Below, piece after piece: positions 53,569 through 61,874 of a stretch of 64,000 nucleotides of DNA. The stretch is from Methanomicrobium mobile BP. Its GTDB lineage: Archaea > Halobacteriota > Methanomicrobia > Methanomicrobiales > Methanomicrobiaceae. The DNA lies in contig NZ_JOMF01000007.1 in NCBI RefSeq assembly GCF_000711215.1, positions 62,001 to 126,000 of the forward strand, read 5' to 3'. Position numbers and translations under genes: made by a program. Numbering within the stretch: the stretch's first letter is position 1; each line of letters begins with the position of its first letter. The notes beneath the pieces were generated by a model, which saw nothing but the letters and a program-made list of their open reading frames with translations, searched no databases and was not told the DNA's origin.

Positions 53569-54732
53569 TTACTCCTCGGAGAAGTCCGTATCCATGGTGA
53601 CCTGCAGGTTATATTCGGGGAATACCTCCCTGACCGCGTCCGTGACCTCGCGGAATACCGCTCTTCTGTCATCCGCGTCAAAACTGACCACGATATCGAA
53701 CCGCATGGTATTGGTTTCTTTAGTCAGATAAAAGCCGTGCAACTCGCGGATATACTTATTTGCGAAAACAATCTCACGCACTTTCTTCTCGGTTTCAATG
53801 CTCACGGCATCCTGCGTATTTATCGAATAAACGCCGATTGCCGTAAGAATCACCTGATGCTCTTTGTAGACCTTATTCTGAATCTCGCGGATGAGTCTGT
53901 CGAGCCTGTCGGCAGAGAAGGTATCGGGGACCTCGATATGAATCGAGCCGCTCCAGACGTCGGGTCCGTAGTTGTTAAGAACGAGATCGTAGGCGCCGCG
54001 AACATCTGGAAAATCCGTGACCGTCTTTCTGATTGCTCTCGCCAGTTCGGGATCGTTTCTCTCGCCGAGAAGTTTGGAGACCGTTTCGCGTATCATCTCA
54101 ACGCCGCTTCTGATAATCACGAGTGAGATTACGGCACCTAGCCATGCCTCCAGCGATATATTGCAGGTGATAAAGATAACCGCGGCAACTACGGTGGATG
54201 CTGAAATTATGGAATCAAGGGTTGCATCTTCGCCGGAGTTTATGAGTGAATCGGAGTTGACTCTCACGCCCACGGATTTCACATAGCGTCCCAGAAGTAT
54301 CTTTACGATAACGGCAACCGTGAGAATTGCGAGCGGCAAAATGCTGTATTCCGGAATATCCGGGGTTATTATCTTCTTAACGGACTCGGTTAATGCGGTA
54401 ATACCCGCATATAGCACGATGACGGCGATTATTATGGCGCTCATATACTCGATGCGCCTGTATCCGAAGGGGTGTTTCTTGTCGGCTTCGCGGTTTGCGA
54501 GCTTTGTGCCGATAATGGTGATTATCGAGCTTCCCGCGTCCGAGATGTTGTTGACCGCGTCCAGAAGGATGGCAATGGAGTTGGTCATGAGACCTATGAC
54601 CGCCTTGAAAGCGGCAAGAGCAACATTGGCAAGTATGCCGATAACGCTGGTCTTTATGATTGTTCTTTCGCGCAAATCTGCTTTTGCGGCATTTGAAGTG
54701 CCGTTACCGTCGTCGTTCTGAATGGGTCGCAT
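53569..54732 (-). CDS. Cation diffusion facilitator (CDF) family metal exporter
   Basis: A 387-residue CDF antiporter. Six predicted spans are followed by a cytoplasmic domain (about 215-387), longer than usual. Metal-site residues are visible in LLDAVNNISDAG (about 57-68), HPFGYRRIEY (about 87-96) and SGEDATLDS (about 167-175). The second site reads E-D-x3-D instead of the H-x3-D of zinc exporters, suggesting another metal such as Mn or Fe; this is inference. The C-terminal 90 residues form an extra domain. It stands alone. Confidence 0.88.
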   Translation of the reverse strand: MRPIQNDDGNGTSNAAKADLRERTIIKTSVIGILANVALAAFKAVIGLMTNSIAILLDAVNNISDAGSSIITIIGTKLANREADKKHPFGYRRIEYMSAIIIAVIVLYAGITALTESVKKIITPDIPEYSILPLAILTVAVIVKILLGRYVKSVGVRVNSDSLINSGEDATLDSIISASTVVAAVIFITCNISLEAWLGAVISLVIIRSGVEMIRETVSKLLGERNDPELARAIRKTVTDFPDVRGAYDLVLNNYGPDVWSGSIHIEVPDTFSADRLDRLIREIQNKVYKEHQVILTAIGVYSINTQDAVSIETEKKVREIVFANKYIRELHGFYLTKETNTMRFDIVVSFDADDRRAVFREVTDAVREVFPEYNLQVTMDTDFSEE

Positions 54733-54872
54733 ATTCCCGTCTCCGTTATAGGCAAATTGTCATTCGGAGTCAAAAAAATTTACGTTCGGTAATGATTTAC
54801 GGTTGAAAAAAAGTTAAAGAGATGAGTTAGAGAGATGTATTTTCGGACGTGTTCGAATGCCCGTCACACCCG

Positions 54873-57800
54873 TTACATCCAGAATCCGTCATCGTCGTCG
54901 TTCTTGGTTTCCTTTTTGGTCTCGTTTTCCTTCGGCTTCGGTCTGTTTGCCGCGGAAGCCGACGACGAGCCGGCGCCCGCGGAATCGGATTTCGTGTCAA
55001 TCGGATTCTTCTGCATCTTTATCGGTACCGTACCGCTCTTGCCCGATTTTGCGGGGTTGTGGGCATTGCCGACCTTGATGCCGCCGGAGAGCGGTTCAAT
55101 CGGTTTGGGGACATTGCCGCGTGTCCTGATATCGCCCGAGAGAAGTTCCTTGGGTTTTGACTTGCCGCTGCCCGAACCCGAGCTGACGCCGCCCGAGAGC
55201 AGCTCCTTCGGCGGCTTTATGGGCGTGCCTGTCTTTATTCCGCCGGAAAGAAGTTCCACGGGTTTCTTCGCGGAGCTTCCCATCGGCGTCTTGCCGCCCG
55301 TGATGCTGTCTTTCGGCTTGATATTCGGATGCAGGGAGATCTTTCCGCCGGAAACACTCCTGTCGTCCGCCTTTATAATCGGCTGAATCGAGACGCCCCT
55401 GCCGCCGAATGCGCTGTCGTTGGGCTTAAACGACTGTTTTCCGGCGGAGATCATGCCGCTGCTGAAGGTTGAGTCGTTCGGTCTGAATGACTGTTTGCCG
55501 CCGATGAGTTTCCCGCCGCCGCCGGTGAACGTGCTGTCGTTGGGACCGAAGGACTTCGTGCCCGCGGATATGCCGCCGCCCGTAAACGTGGTATCTTTCG
55601 GTCTGAAACTGCCTTTGGAGTGCGTTCCCGCATTATCGATATTGATGGTCTCTCCGACCGAACAGACATCGCTTCTGCGTTTGCTTCCCGAATCGCCGAG
55701 GACGAACTTTTCGCCCACCGAGCATACATCGCTGCGGAGTTTTCCGTCCGCGGTCTCTTTGCCGTCGATTGAGAAGATTCTGTCTCTCGGAGTGCTTCCG
55801 AGATCGACCGTGGTCATGCGGGTCATATCAAGGTCGGTCTTCTTGGATCTTCCCGGCAGATTGAGATCGATCATCTTGTCGGTCGTATCCTTTTTGCCGG
55901 CGACGGTTATCTTATCCGTGCGTATCTCCTCGGCGGCTTCGATCTTGACCTCGGGGCTTATACTCTTCTCTTCCTCTTTATACTCCTCGTATTCCTGTTC
56001 TTTGATGTATTCCGGCGATGTCTGCGGATAAATCTCCGCGTCGTCCTTTGCCTCGATTATATAGGATAAAGCCGCGTCCGAGAAGACGGCGCTCTTTGCA
56101 TTGCCCGCCGATGATGTGAAGTCATCGCCGTCATCGTCATCGAGAAGTTCCTCGAATGCCAGCTGACCCGTGCTTTCCTCCTCGGTATCGATGCCGTCGG
56201 TGTAGAATACCGCGCCCGAAGGTGCTTTCTCGGTCTCGAAATCGCCGTCGTCTTCAAGGAAATCATCTATACTCAGACTCTCCGCGCCGGAATTCTCCGA
56301 AGAGAACAATGATCCCGATGAGTTCTGCCCGAACGGCGATGAATTCTGAGATTCAAACTGTGACGGGTTTGACGGGTTTTGCGAGAACTGCGAATTGCTC
56401 AGCGGTTCGTTGAAATCCGAGAAGCCGTTATCCTCGATAATCGGAGAAAGATTCGGGTTATGCGGCTGTCTCTTAGGCGGCACGGACGAAAATCCGCCTA
56501 TAAGTTCCCATGCCTCGTTCTCTATGGACTGTTCGTCAAACTGCTGCTGGTTAAACTGTTGTTGGTTAATCTGTTGCTGACCGAACTGCTGCTGTTGACC
56601 GAACTGAGAGTTTCCGGGGTTATACTGCTGTTGTGGGACCTGACCGAACCGGTTATTGAAATTATTCTGAGTATACGGCTGCTGCTGAGGCTGTTGACCG
56701 AACTGCTGCTGACCGAACTGCTGTTGCGGATTAAACTGTGATTGCGGGTTAAACTGTTGCCCGTTGTTGAACTGCGTCTGGTTAAACTGCGGCTGTTGAC
56801 CGAACTGTGAGTTTTGAGGGTTGTATTGCTGCTGAGGAGGCTGTCCGAACGGGTTATTGACATTATTCTGAGGATATTGAGGTTGCTGAGGCTGCTGACC
56901 GAAACCCGGCTGAGCGTTGAACTGCTGCGGGTTATACTGCGGCTGAGGATTCTGCGGATTATACTGCTGATTTGGTGTCTGATGCTGTGCCATAATATCA
57001 ATAATCTGGTCTTCCGCCGTTGCCGCCGGCGTCTGCTGTTGTTCTGCGGCAAAATTGCCTTTCGGCTCCGATTTGCCGCCTCCTTTTCCGGATAGGAACA
57101 TGTTCTCCTCCTCATCAAGCATATTCATCTTCTCCTCCTCTTTCTCTTTCTTTTTCTGTTCTTCCTCAATCTCCGCTCTTAATTTGCGGATCTCCTCCAA
57201 CCGCGGAATATTGTGAATGCCCGAGAGCATTATGATGATCCCGACAAAGCGCACATTGCCCACGGGATAATCGCCGGAGCGCATCTCCAGCCCCGCAATA
57301 CTGGAATCTATCCACTTGCGCACGGTCTGAAATCCCTTCATGGATAGCTCTTTCGAGGGTCCGGCGATAAGGATCAGCGCCTTGTCTGCGCTCGTGAGGT
57401 CGCAGGGGACCGAGATCTCCTCATAGACCGCCTGTTTTGCAAGCGCCACTATCCTTGTCGCACGCTTATGCGAACCTTCCGCGAAATATGCCTCAGAGCG
57501 CCACTTCTCGAAAGCGTCGAGAAGGTTGAACGGCAACTCCTCGCTCGCATATCCGATTGCCGTAAGTCCGTTTCCTTTCAGGGTGTTGAGGATCTCTCCG
57601 GCATCGAGGACGGTCTGCGCGGACTCTACGCCGCGGTCGTCAAACTCACCCGCACGAAGCAGAAGATCGATCTGCTTGGCAATCCTCTCGTTGAGCATCA
57701 TATAGATGTCGCGGGGATTGTTGGGCATATTTCTGCCGTAAGGCGAGGGTTTTACGACGGTTTCACCGCGCTCGTTGACCGTGGTCTCGAACGATGACTT

Positions 57801-58298
57801 GATCTTCTTGTACCAGGTCTCGTTATCGAAGAGAATAATGCCGTCCACGCATTTTTCTATCTTCTCGATGTCGTCCGCGGCTTTCTTGGCGACCGCTCTT
57901 CCCTCGCGCAGGTATGGGAGGGTGCAGACCGCAAAAACAGGTTCAAAGTATGATTTTCTTATCTCTTCGGTAATCTCGGGGACTATCTCGCAGACATTGC
58001 CGCCGAGACCGGTAAAGACCATGATTGCGTCGATATCGATATTGTCCAGACCTTTGACGCGGGTCATGATCTCGCTGACGTCGACGGTAGAACGGATATC
58101 GTACTGAACGTCGGGGTCGATGACCGAGAAGAGAATCTTGGAGGTCTCGGGCAGGTACTTCAGCTGCGCGAGGAAATTGCTGTCGACGTCGACGACAACC
58201 GAAGAAACACAGCTTACGCTGGATTTTCTGTCATGATTGTAAAGCTGATCCACTATTCGTGAACCGGCTCCCCCAACTCCGATTGCCAGTATTCTCAT
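54873..58298 (-). CDS. CetZ-like protein with degenerate GTP site and a 750-residue Q/N-rich, repeat-bearing tail
   Basis: A 1141-residue protein. Residues 1-375 have the tubulin/CetZ fold: T1 GVGGAGS (7-13) is kept, but T4 is GLGGNVC (97-103) instead of GGGTGSG. The C-terminal half of the core is close to the canonical CetZ at 2311-3483 (shared AGPSKEL/AGPPDEM and GDYP). A charged helix (370-395) follows. Residues 436-625 are Gln/Asn/Pro-rich (prion-like), 640-800 acidic, and 870-1110 carry short repeats: RSDVCSVGE twice, SF-x-PNDSTF about four times, PKELLSGG about four times. The end is DDDDGFWM. The ATG follows AAGGAT. No signal or membrane segment is seen, so the tail should be cytoplasmic. 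Function unknown. Confidence 0.88.
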   Translation of the reverse strand: MRILAIGVGGAGSRIVDQLYNHDRKSSVSCVSSVVVDVDSNFLAQLKYLPETSKILFSVIDPDVQYDIRSTVDVSEIMTRVKGLDNIDIDAIMVFTGLGGNVCEIVPEITEEIRKSYFEPVFAVCTLPYLREGRAVAKKAADDIEKIEKCVDGIILFDNETWYKKIKSSFETTVNERGETVVKPSPYGRNMPNNPRDIYMMLNERIAKQIDLLLRAGEFDDRGVESAQTVLDAGEILNTLKGNGLTAIGYASEELPFNLLDAFEKWRSEAYFAEGSHKRATRIVALAKQAVYEEISVPCDLTSADKALILIAGPSKELSMKGFQTVRKWIDSSIAGLEMRSGDYPVGNVRFVGIIIMLSGIHNIPRLEEIRKLRAEIEEEQKKKEKEEEKMNMLDEEENMFLSGKGGGKSEPKGNFAAEQQQTPAATAEDQIIDIMAQHQTPNQQYNPQNPQPQYNPQQFNAQPGFGQQPQQPQYPQNNVNNPFGQPPQQQYNPQNSQFGQQPQFNQTQFNNGQQFNPQSQFNPQQQFGQQQFGQQPQQQPYTQNNFNNRFGQVPQQQYNPGNSQFGQQQQFGQQQINQQQFNQQQFDEQSIENEAWELIGGFSSVPPKRQPHNPNLSPIIEDNGFSDFNEPLSNSQFSQNPSNPSQFESQNSSPFGQNSSGSLFSSENSGAESLSIDDFLEDDGDFETEKAPSGAVFYTDGIDTEEESTGQLAFEELLDDDDGDDFTSSAGNAKSAVFSDAALSYIIEAKDDAEIYPQTSPEYIKEQEYEEYKEEEKSISPEVKIEAAEEIRTDKITVAGKKDTTDKMIDLNLPGRSKKTDLDMTRMTTVDLGSTPRDRIFSIDGKETADGKLRSDVCSVGEKFVLGDSGSKRRSDVCSVGETINIDNAGTHSKGSFRPKDTTFTGGGISAGTKSFGPNDSTFTGGGGKLIGGKQSFRPNDSTFSSGMISAGKQSFKPNDSAFGGRGVSIQPIIKADDRSVSGGKISLHPNIKPKDSITGGKTPMGSSAKKPVELLSGGIKTGTPIKPPKELLSGGVSSGSGSGKSKPKELLSGDIRTRGNVPKPIEPLSGGIKVGNAHNPAKSGKSGTVPIKMQKNPIDTKSDSAGAGSSSASAANRPKPKENETKKETKNDDDDGFWM

Positions 58299-58353
58299 AT
58301 CATTTATCCTTATGAGTCCGTCGCCGAATCTGACCTGTGCTTAATTGCGTTAC

Positions 58354-58389
58354 TTTATTAAAATATACTCAGAAAGTATCAAATACTTT
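58354..58389 (-). promoter_or_regulatory. Promoter and inverted repeat of the CetZ-like gene
   Basis: A minus-strand TATA-like GTATATTTTAATAAA (58354-58368) precedes the gene by about 55 bp. Just upstream, AAAGTAT-CAA-ATACTTT (58373-58389) is a perfect inverted repeat with 7-bp arms, a plausible operator for a dimeric regulator. Confidence 0.5.
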
Positions 58390-58509
58390 GTTCTTTGACA
58401 GCCGCCGTGATCATGCTGGCGCGGTCATTCTTCACGGACATTCAGACCCTGTCCGTATGCTGCATATATGTTATACTTTTTATCAGATAATACCGTCTAT
58501 AAAACAGGT

Positions 58510-58581
58510 CGGATTACGGATCGGATTACAGATCTGATTAGAGATCGTATTACCGATCGGATTACGGATTGGATTACAGAT
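58510..58581. repeat. 12-bp tandem repeat, six copies
   Basis: Six copies of a unit like CGGATTACGGAT in tandem, each with up to three changes. The last copy includes the stop codon and final codons of the winged-helix gene at 58574. No spacers, so not CRISPR. Confidence 0.9.
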
Positions 58582-58855
58582 CGAATTCCCTGAGTATCTC
58601 CATGAATGTCTTGTATTTATCTATGTATCTCAGACCTTTTTCCGCAAGATAAACCGTCTTTTTCGTCTTATCCTCAACGACTTCGGTGACGAACTCTTTC
58701 TCGAGAAGTTCCTTATAGTATCTTGCAAAATTGCTCGAAGAGATATTGGTCTGTCTCAGAAGCGGAGTATAACGCATCCGATTGTTATTCTTCCGAATAA
58801 TTATCAGAATGTCGTAGATTATCTGATGCTTGCTTCTGTTTCTTTCCGCGGACAC
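58574..58855 (-). CDS. Small winged-helix DNA-binding protein
   Basis: A 93-residue one-domain winged-helix protein of the HTH_45-like archaeal type: helix-turn-helix in LLRQTNISSSNFARYYKELL and wing with VVEDKTKKTVYLAEKG. It ends in a helix (DKYKTFMEILREFD) that could mediate dimer contact. It starts 12 bp after the membrane protein gene upstream and is likely co-transcribed. It may control the adjacent CetZ-like gene or the VTC operon, which is inference. Confidence 0.8.
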   Translation of the reverse strand: MSAERNRSKHQIIYDILIIIRKNNNRMRYTPLLRQTNISSSNFARYYKELLEKEFVTEVVEDKTKKTVYLAEKGLRYIDKYKTFMEILREFDL

Positions 58856-58867
58856 TTCTTACTCACC

Positions 58868-59659
58868 TTAAAGACGCTCTTCTTTTGCACCGTTTGCCGT
58901 TTCCGACCGGTATTTCCTGTCAGGTCTGTAGATCTTATTGAGTCTGAGGAATATCGAGAGGAAGATAATCGCGGACACAAGCATCAGCGGCAGGAACCAT
59001 TCTCTCGGCAGGAGTCCCTTCGCATAGAACTGCACGTTAAGAATCCAGAATATGAAAAGCAGGAGATTGGTAATACGGTTTCTTGTAATTATCCTGTTAT
59101 TGCTGCGGTATTCTCTGATAAGGTCGCAGATCATCACTGCCGCGAAGAAGACAGCGAGTATTGCCATGAGGATTATCTCCATGCGCATGACCAGGATTGG
59201 CAGAACGATTATCGCCGAGCCCGAATACAGGACGGCGTCGGCAATCAGGCGCGATCTGCCGTCGATGTCGTGATTTCTTGCAAGTACTGAGAGAGCAAGC
59301 GAGATAAACGCGATTGTTCCGAAATAAAGCATTGCGAAGATGCAGATCTTATCCAGAAAGATTGCGTCGTTCAATGTTTTCAGGCTGAAATTGAAGAGCG
59401 TTGCAAAACTCACGAGACGAAATGCCGATGAGAGTGCAAAGAATATGAAGAAATATCTGAAATAGTGCAGACCCGAATGTCCCGTAAGCTCGTAGATCTC
59501 TTTTGTCTTGAAGTATATCACAAGACACATGCAGATTATGAAGAGATAATATATTATCTCGCACAATACGCTGAGATCGTCAAGCATCGGCGGAAACTGC
59601 GGGGGATACGGATGATCGCCGAACTGCGGCGGCAGATCTTCCGGATGTATTCTTTCCAT
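58868..59659 (-). CDS. Seven-span membrane protein paired with winged-helix gene
   Basis: A 263-residue polytopic protein with about seven hydrophobic segments. A Pro/His-rich N-terminal segment (HPEDLPPQFGDHPYPPQF) precedes the first span. A basic cytoplasmic C-terminus follows the last. I do not recognise a named family; similar hypothetical membrane proteins occur next to winged-helix genes in methanogens. Pairing with the HTH gene suggests a membrane sensor and its DNA-binding partner. The ligand is unknown. Confidence 0.65.
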   Translation of the reverse strand: MERIHPEDLPPQFGDHPYPPQFPPMLDDLSVLCEIIYYLFIICMCLVIYFKTKEIYELTGHSGLHYFRYFFIFFALSSAFRLVSFATLFNFSLKTLNDAIFLDKICIFAMLYFGTIAFISLALSVLARNHDIDGRSRLIADAVLYSGSAIIVLPILVMRMEIILMAILAVFFAAVMICDLIREYRSNNRIITRNRITNLLLFIFWILNVQFYAKGLLPREWFLPLMLVSAIIFLSIFLRLNKIYRPDRKYRSETANGAKEERL

Positions 59660-59840
59660 ATTATTCCTTATTTTAGAATTTTACCGTATAATAAACTGTG
59701 GACTCTCTGTCCATACTCCATATATTATCTCTCGGCGAATATTTGTCTGCCCCCATACGATCGGACGGGACGGACGGAAAGGACGGAATAAACCGGACAT
59801 AACTGAGCCGTTCTCCTCCGAATAGGGCAGGAAGGTATTA

Positions 59841-59981
59841 TTGAGTAAAGAACCCGCTTACATGAGATACGGCTCAAGGATGCTGACTGTCGTGTTGATA
59901 CTGACAATACTGACCTCGATTATGGCGGTCTATGCCTTCAGTCTTCATGCAGGATGCGGAAAGAGACCGCCGAAGATGTGA
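59841..59981 (+). CDS. Candidate small single-span membrane protein
   Basis: A 46-codon frame from TTG 59841 (or 39 codons from ATG 59862). It encodes a basic N-terminus, one hydrophobic span (MLTVVLILTILTSIMAVYAF) and a short tail with Cys, Arg and Lys (LHAGCGKRPPKM). GGAAGG stands a few bases before the TTG. It lies upstream of, and on the same strand as, the VTC operon, opposite to the membrane/HTH pair. Real expression is unproven. Confidence 0.45.
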   Translation: MSKEPAYMRYGSRMLTVVLILTILTSIMAVYAFSLHAGCGKRPPKM

Positions 59982-60191
59982 CACGTAAAGGTTTTGCTCA
60001 AAATCCTGAAGTAATATCGAGAAAATCAAAAAAACACGGAAATATCTGATAAAAACCTTATTACATCCGACAAACATCACGAAACGATAACTGACCAAAA
60101 GAACAGAAAAAAGCAATAAACGCAATATACAGCAATTCAGCACAGCAATCAAAAAGGCACAAAAGACGCAATAACCGGACTTCAAGACAGA

Positions 60192-60222
60192 AAGACTGCC
60201 GAAAGACAAAATCGGCAGTCTT
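60192..60222 (+). promoter_or_regulatory. Perfect 11-bp hairpin in the leader of the VTC operon
   Basis: AAGACTGCCGA and TCGGCAGTCTT form a perfect stem with a nine-base A-rich loop. It ends 47 bp before the VTC gene start, and about 210 bp after the small membrane protein frame. It may end that transcript or control the operon. Confidence 0.5.
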
Positions 60223-60269
60223 CTTCATGAACGAATACACGCATAAGACCAAGTTTTAAGGTAAAGAAT

Positions 60270-61244
60270 ATGACTCAATACATAACAGAAAGGAAGATCC
60301 CCGTAATCCCGGCAATTCCCGTAATATCCGCAATCTCCGCAAATCACGCAACCGAAGCAACTCACGAATGCGCAATGCAGCGGGACAATATATCTCCGAA
60401 GGATAAAACAGCAAATCCGGAAAAAATGCTGAAACTGAGAGCTCTTCAGGCGGAGATGTTCGGGAGAATATCTCTTGAAGAGACAAATAAAAAGGCATCC
60501 CTTCTCGACAGAATCGAGAGCAAATATCTTCTCTCCGGCGATCAATACGTCAGACTGCTCGGAGAACTTACCGATACCTACTCCGTCCTCGAAGCTTACG
60601 GAACGGTGGTCTCATCCTATGTGACCTCGTACTACGACGATGACGCATTCACGCTTTATTATCAGCACCATAACGGTCATTCCGACCGCTATAAGCTCAG
60701 AATGCGCCACTATCTCTCATCCGGCGAGAGTTACCTTGAGGTAAAGCACAGGACGAACAGGGGCGCGACTCAAAAGAGCAGGATCAACACCTGCGGCGTT
60801 GAAAGAGGGGATATTGTGAGGTTTCTTATTGAGAAATTCCCGTATGACATAAGCGGATTCCGTCCCGTGCTTACGACGGTCTATACAAGAATGACCCTTG
60901 TGTCCGACGAAGGAAGCGAGAGGATAACATTCGACACCGATCTCAGGTTTATCGGCGCAGACGGCAGAAGTTATGACTGCGGCAGTCTCGTAATCGCCGA
61001 GAGCAAGCACGAGCGTCTTGCACATACCGTGGCTCAGAAGAAGATGAAGGAGTTATCCGTGCGCAAAGCCTCGTTCTCAAAGTATTGCGTGGGAACGGCG
61101 CTCTTAAACCGCGGTTTAAAGAGCAACCGTTTCAAGCCGAAGCTGCTCTATCTCTCGAGAGCCTCGGATGCGGGTGCATACGGCGGATTCGGAGGTCAGA
61201 CATCCGTTAATTCCTGCTTCCGCCGTGCGGGGGTGACGGCGTAA
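60270..61244 (+). CDS. VTC-domain protein, putative polyphosphate polymerase
   Basis: A 324-residue protein whose residues about 78-290 match the VTC domain, the catalytic tunnel domain that makes polyphosphate from ATP in yeast Vtc4. Tunnel residues are visible as RIESKYLLS (about 81-89), YKLRMRHY, YLEVKHR, a Thr-Arg in YTRMTL, ESKHER and SKYC. The N-terminal 75 residues include an Ile/Pro/Ala repeat (IPVIPAIPVISAIS) likely not conserved, so the true start may be a later Met (36, 53 or 63). AAGGTAAAG stands before ATG 60270. It overlaps the DUF4956 gene by one base. Confidence 0.85.
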   Translation: MTQYITERKIPVIPAIPVISAISANHATEATHECAMQRDNISPKDKTANPEKMLKLRALQAEMFGRISLEETNKKASLLDRIESKYLLSGDQYVRLLGELTDTYSVLEAYGTVVSSYVTSYYDDDAFTLYYQHHNGHSDRYKLRMRHYLSSGESYLEVKHRTNRGATQKSRINTCGVERGDIVRFLIEKFPYDISGFRPVLTTVYTRMTLVSDEGSERITFDTDLRFIGADGRSYDCGSLVIAESKHERLAHTVAQKKMKELSVRKASFSKYCVGTALLNRGLKSNRFKPKLLYLSRASDAGAYGGFGGQTSVNSCFRRAGVTA

Positions 61245-61849
61245 TGGAACTGCTCGCATTACTTGGGGGGCTGTCCGGCACTCATCCGCATCTTGCACTC
61301 GCGCTCGGCTTTATTTTCAATTTCACGGTCGCATACATAATCATAAGGTTCATCTACTGCCGGAAAGCGGCGAATCAGAACTTTGTATTTACCTTCCTTG
61401 CGTTCAACTCGGTCGTATATTTCATAATGGGTCTCTTTACGAGTATCGAGCTCTCAATCGGCGCCGGATTCGGATTGTTCGCTCTATTCTCGGTGCTGCG
61501 TTACAGAACCGAGGCAGTCCCCATCCGCGATATGACCTATCTCTTCATCATGCTTTCACTGCCGATACTGAACTCGGTATTCTTCAGCGGCGGCGAATAC
61601 GGTAAGATAATCGTCTCGGATGTGCTCATAATCGGCGTCATTCTGCTTCTGGAGACGGGTCTCGGATTTAAGCACACGCTCTCGAAGTGCATACTCTACG
61701 AGAAGATTGAACTGATTAAGCCCGAGCGAAAGGCGGATATGTTAAGAGATCTGCGGGAGAGGACCGGCATGAACGTTACGGACTTTTCCATAGAGAGAAT
61801 CGATTTCCTGCACGATACCGCGGAGATAAAAATATACTACAATATCTGA
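61244..61849 (+). CDS. DUF4956 membrane protein
   Basis: A 201-residue protein with four or five membrane segments in the first 140 residues (GFIFNFTVAYIIIRFIY is the first clear one) and a soluble C-terminal domain. The family motif is GLFALFSVLRYRTEAVPIRDMTY (in part, SVLRYRTEAVPIRDMTY). DUF4956 proteins often stand next to VTC-domain proteins, and may link polyphosphate synthesis to the membrane. The start ATG overlaps the VTC stop as TAATG; the lipoprotein gene follows 25 bp on. Confidence 0.85.
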   Translation: MELLALLGGLSGTHPHLALALGFIFNFTVAYIIIRFIYCRKAANQNFVFTFLAFNSVVYFIMGLFTSIELSIGAGFGLFALFSVLRYRTEAVPIRDMTYLFIMLSLPILNSVFFSGGEYGKIIVSDVLIIGVILLLETGLGFKHTLSKCILYEKIELIKPERKADMLRDLRERTGMNVTDFSIERIDFLHDTAEIKIYYNI

Positions 61850-61874
61850 AATCCGAAATTTCGGGAGTGATAAT

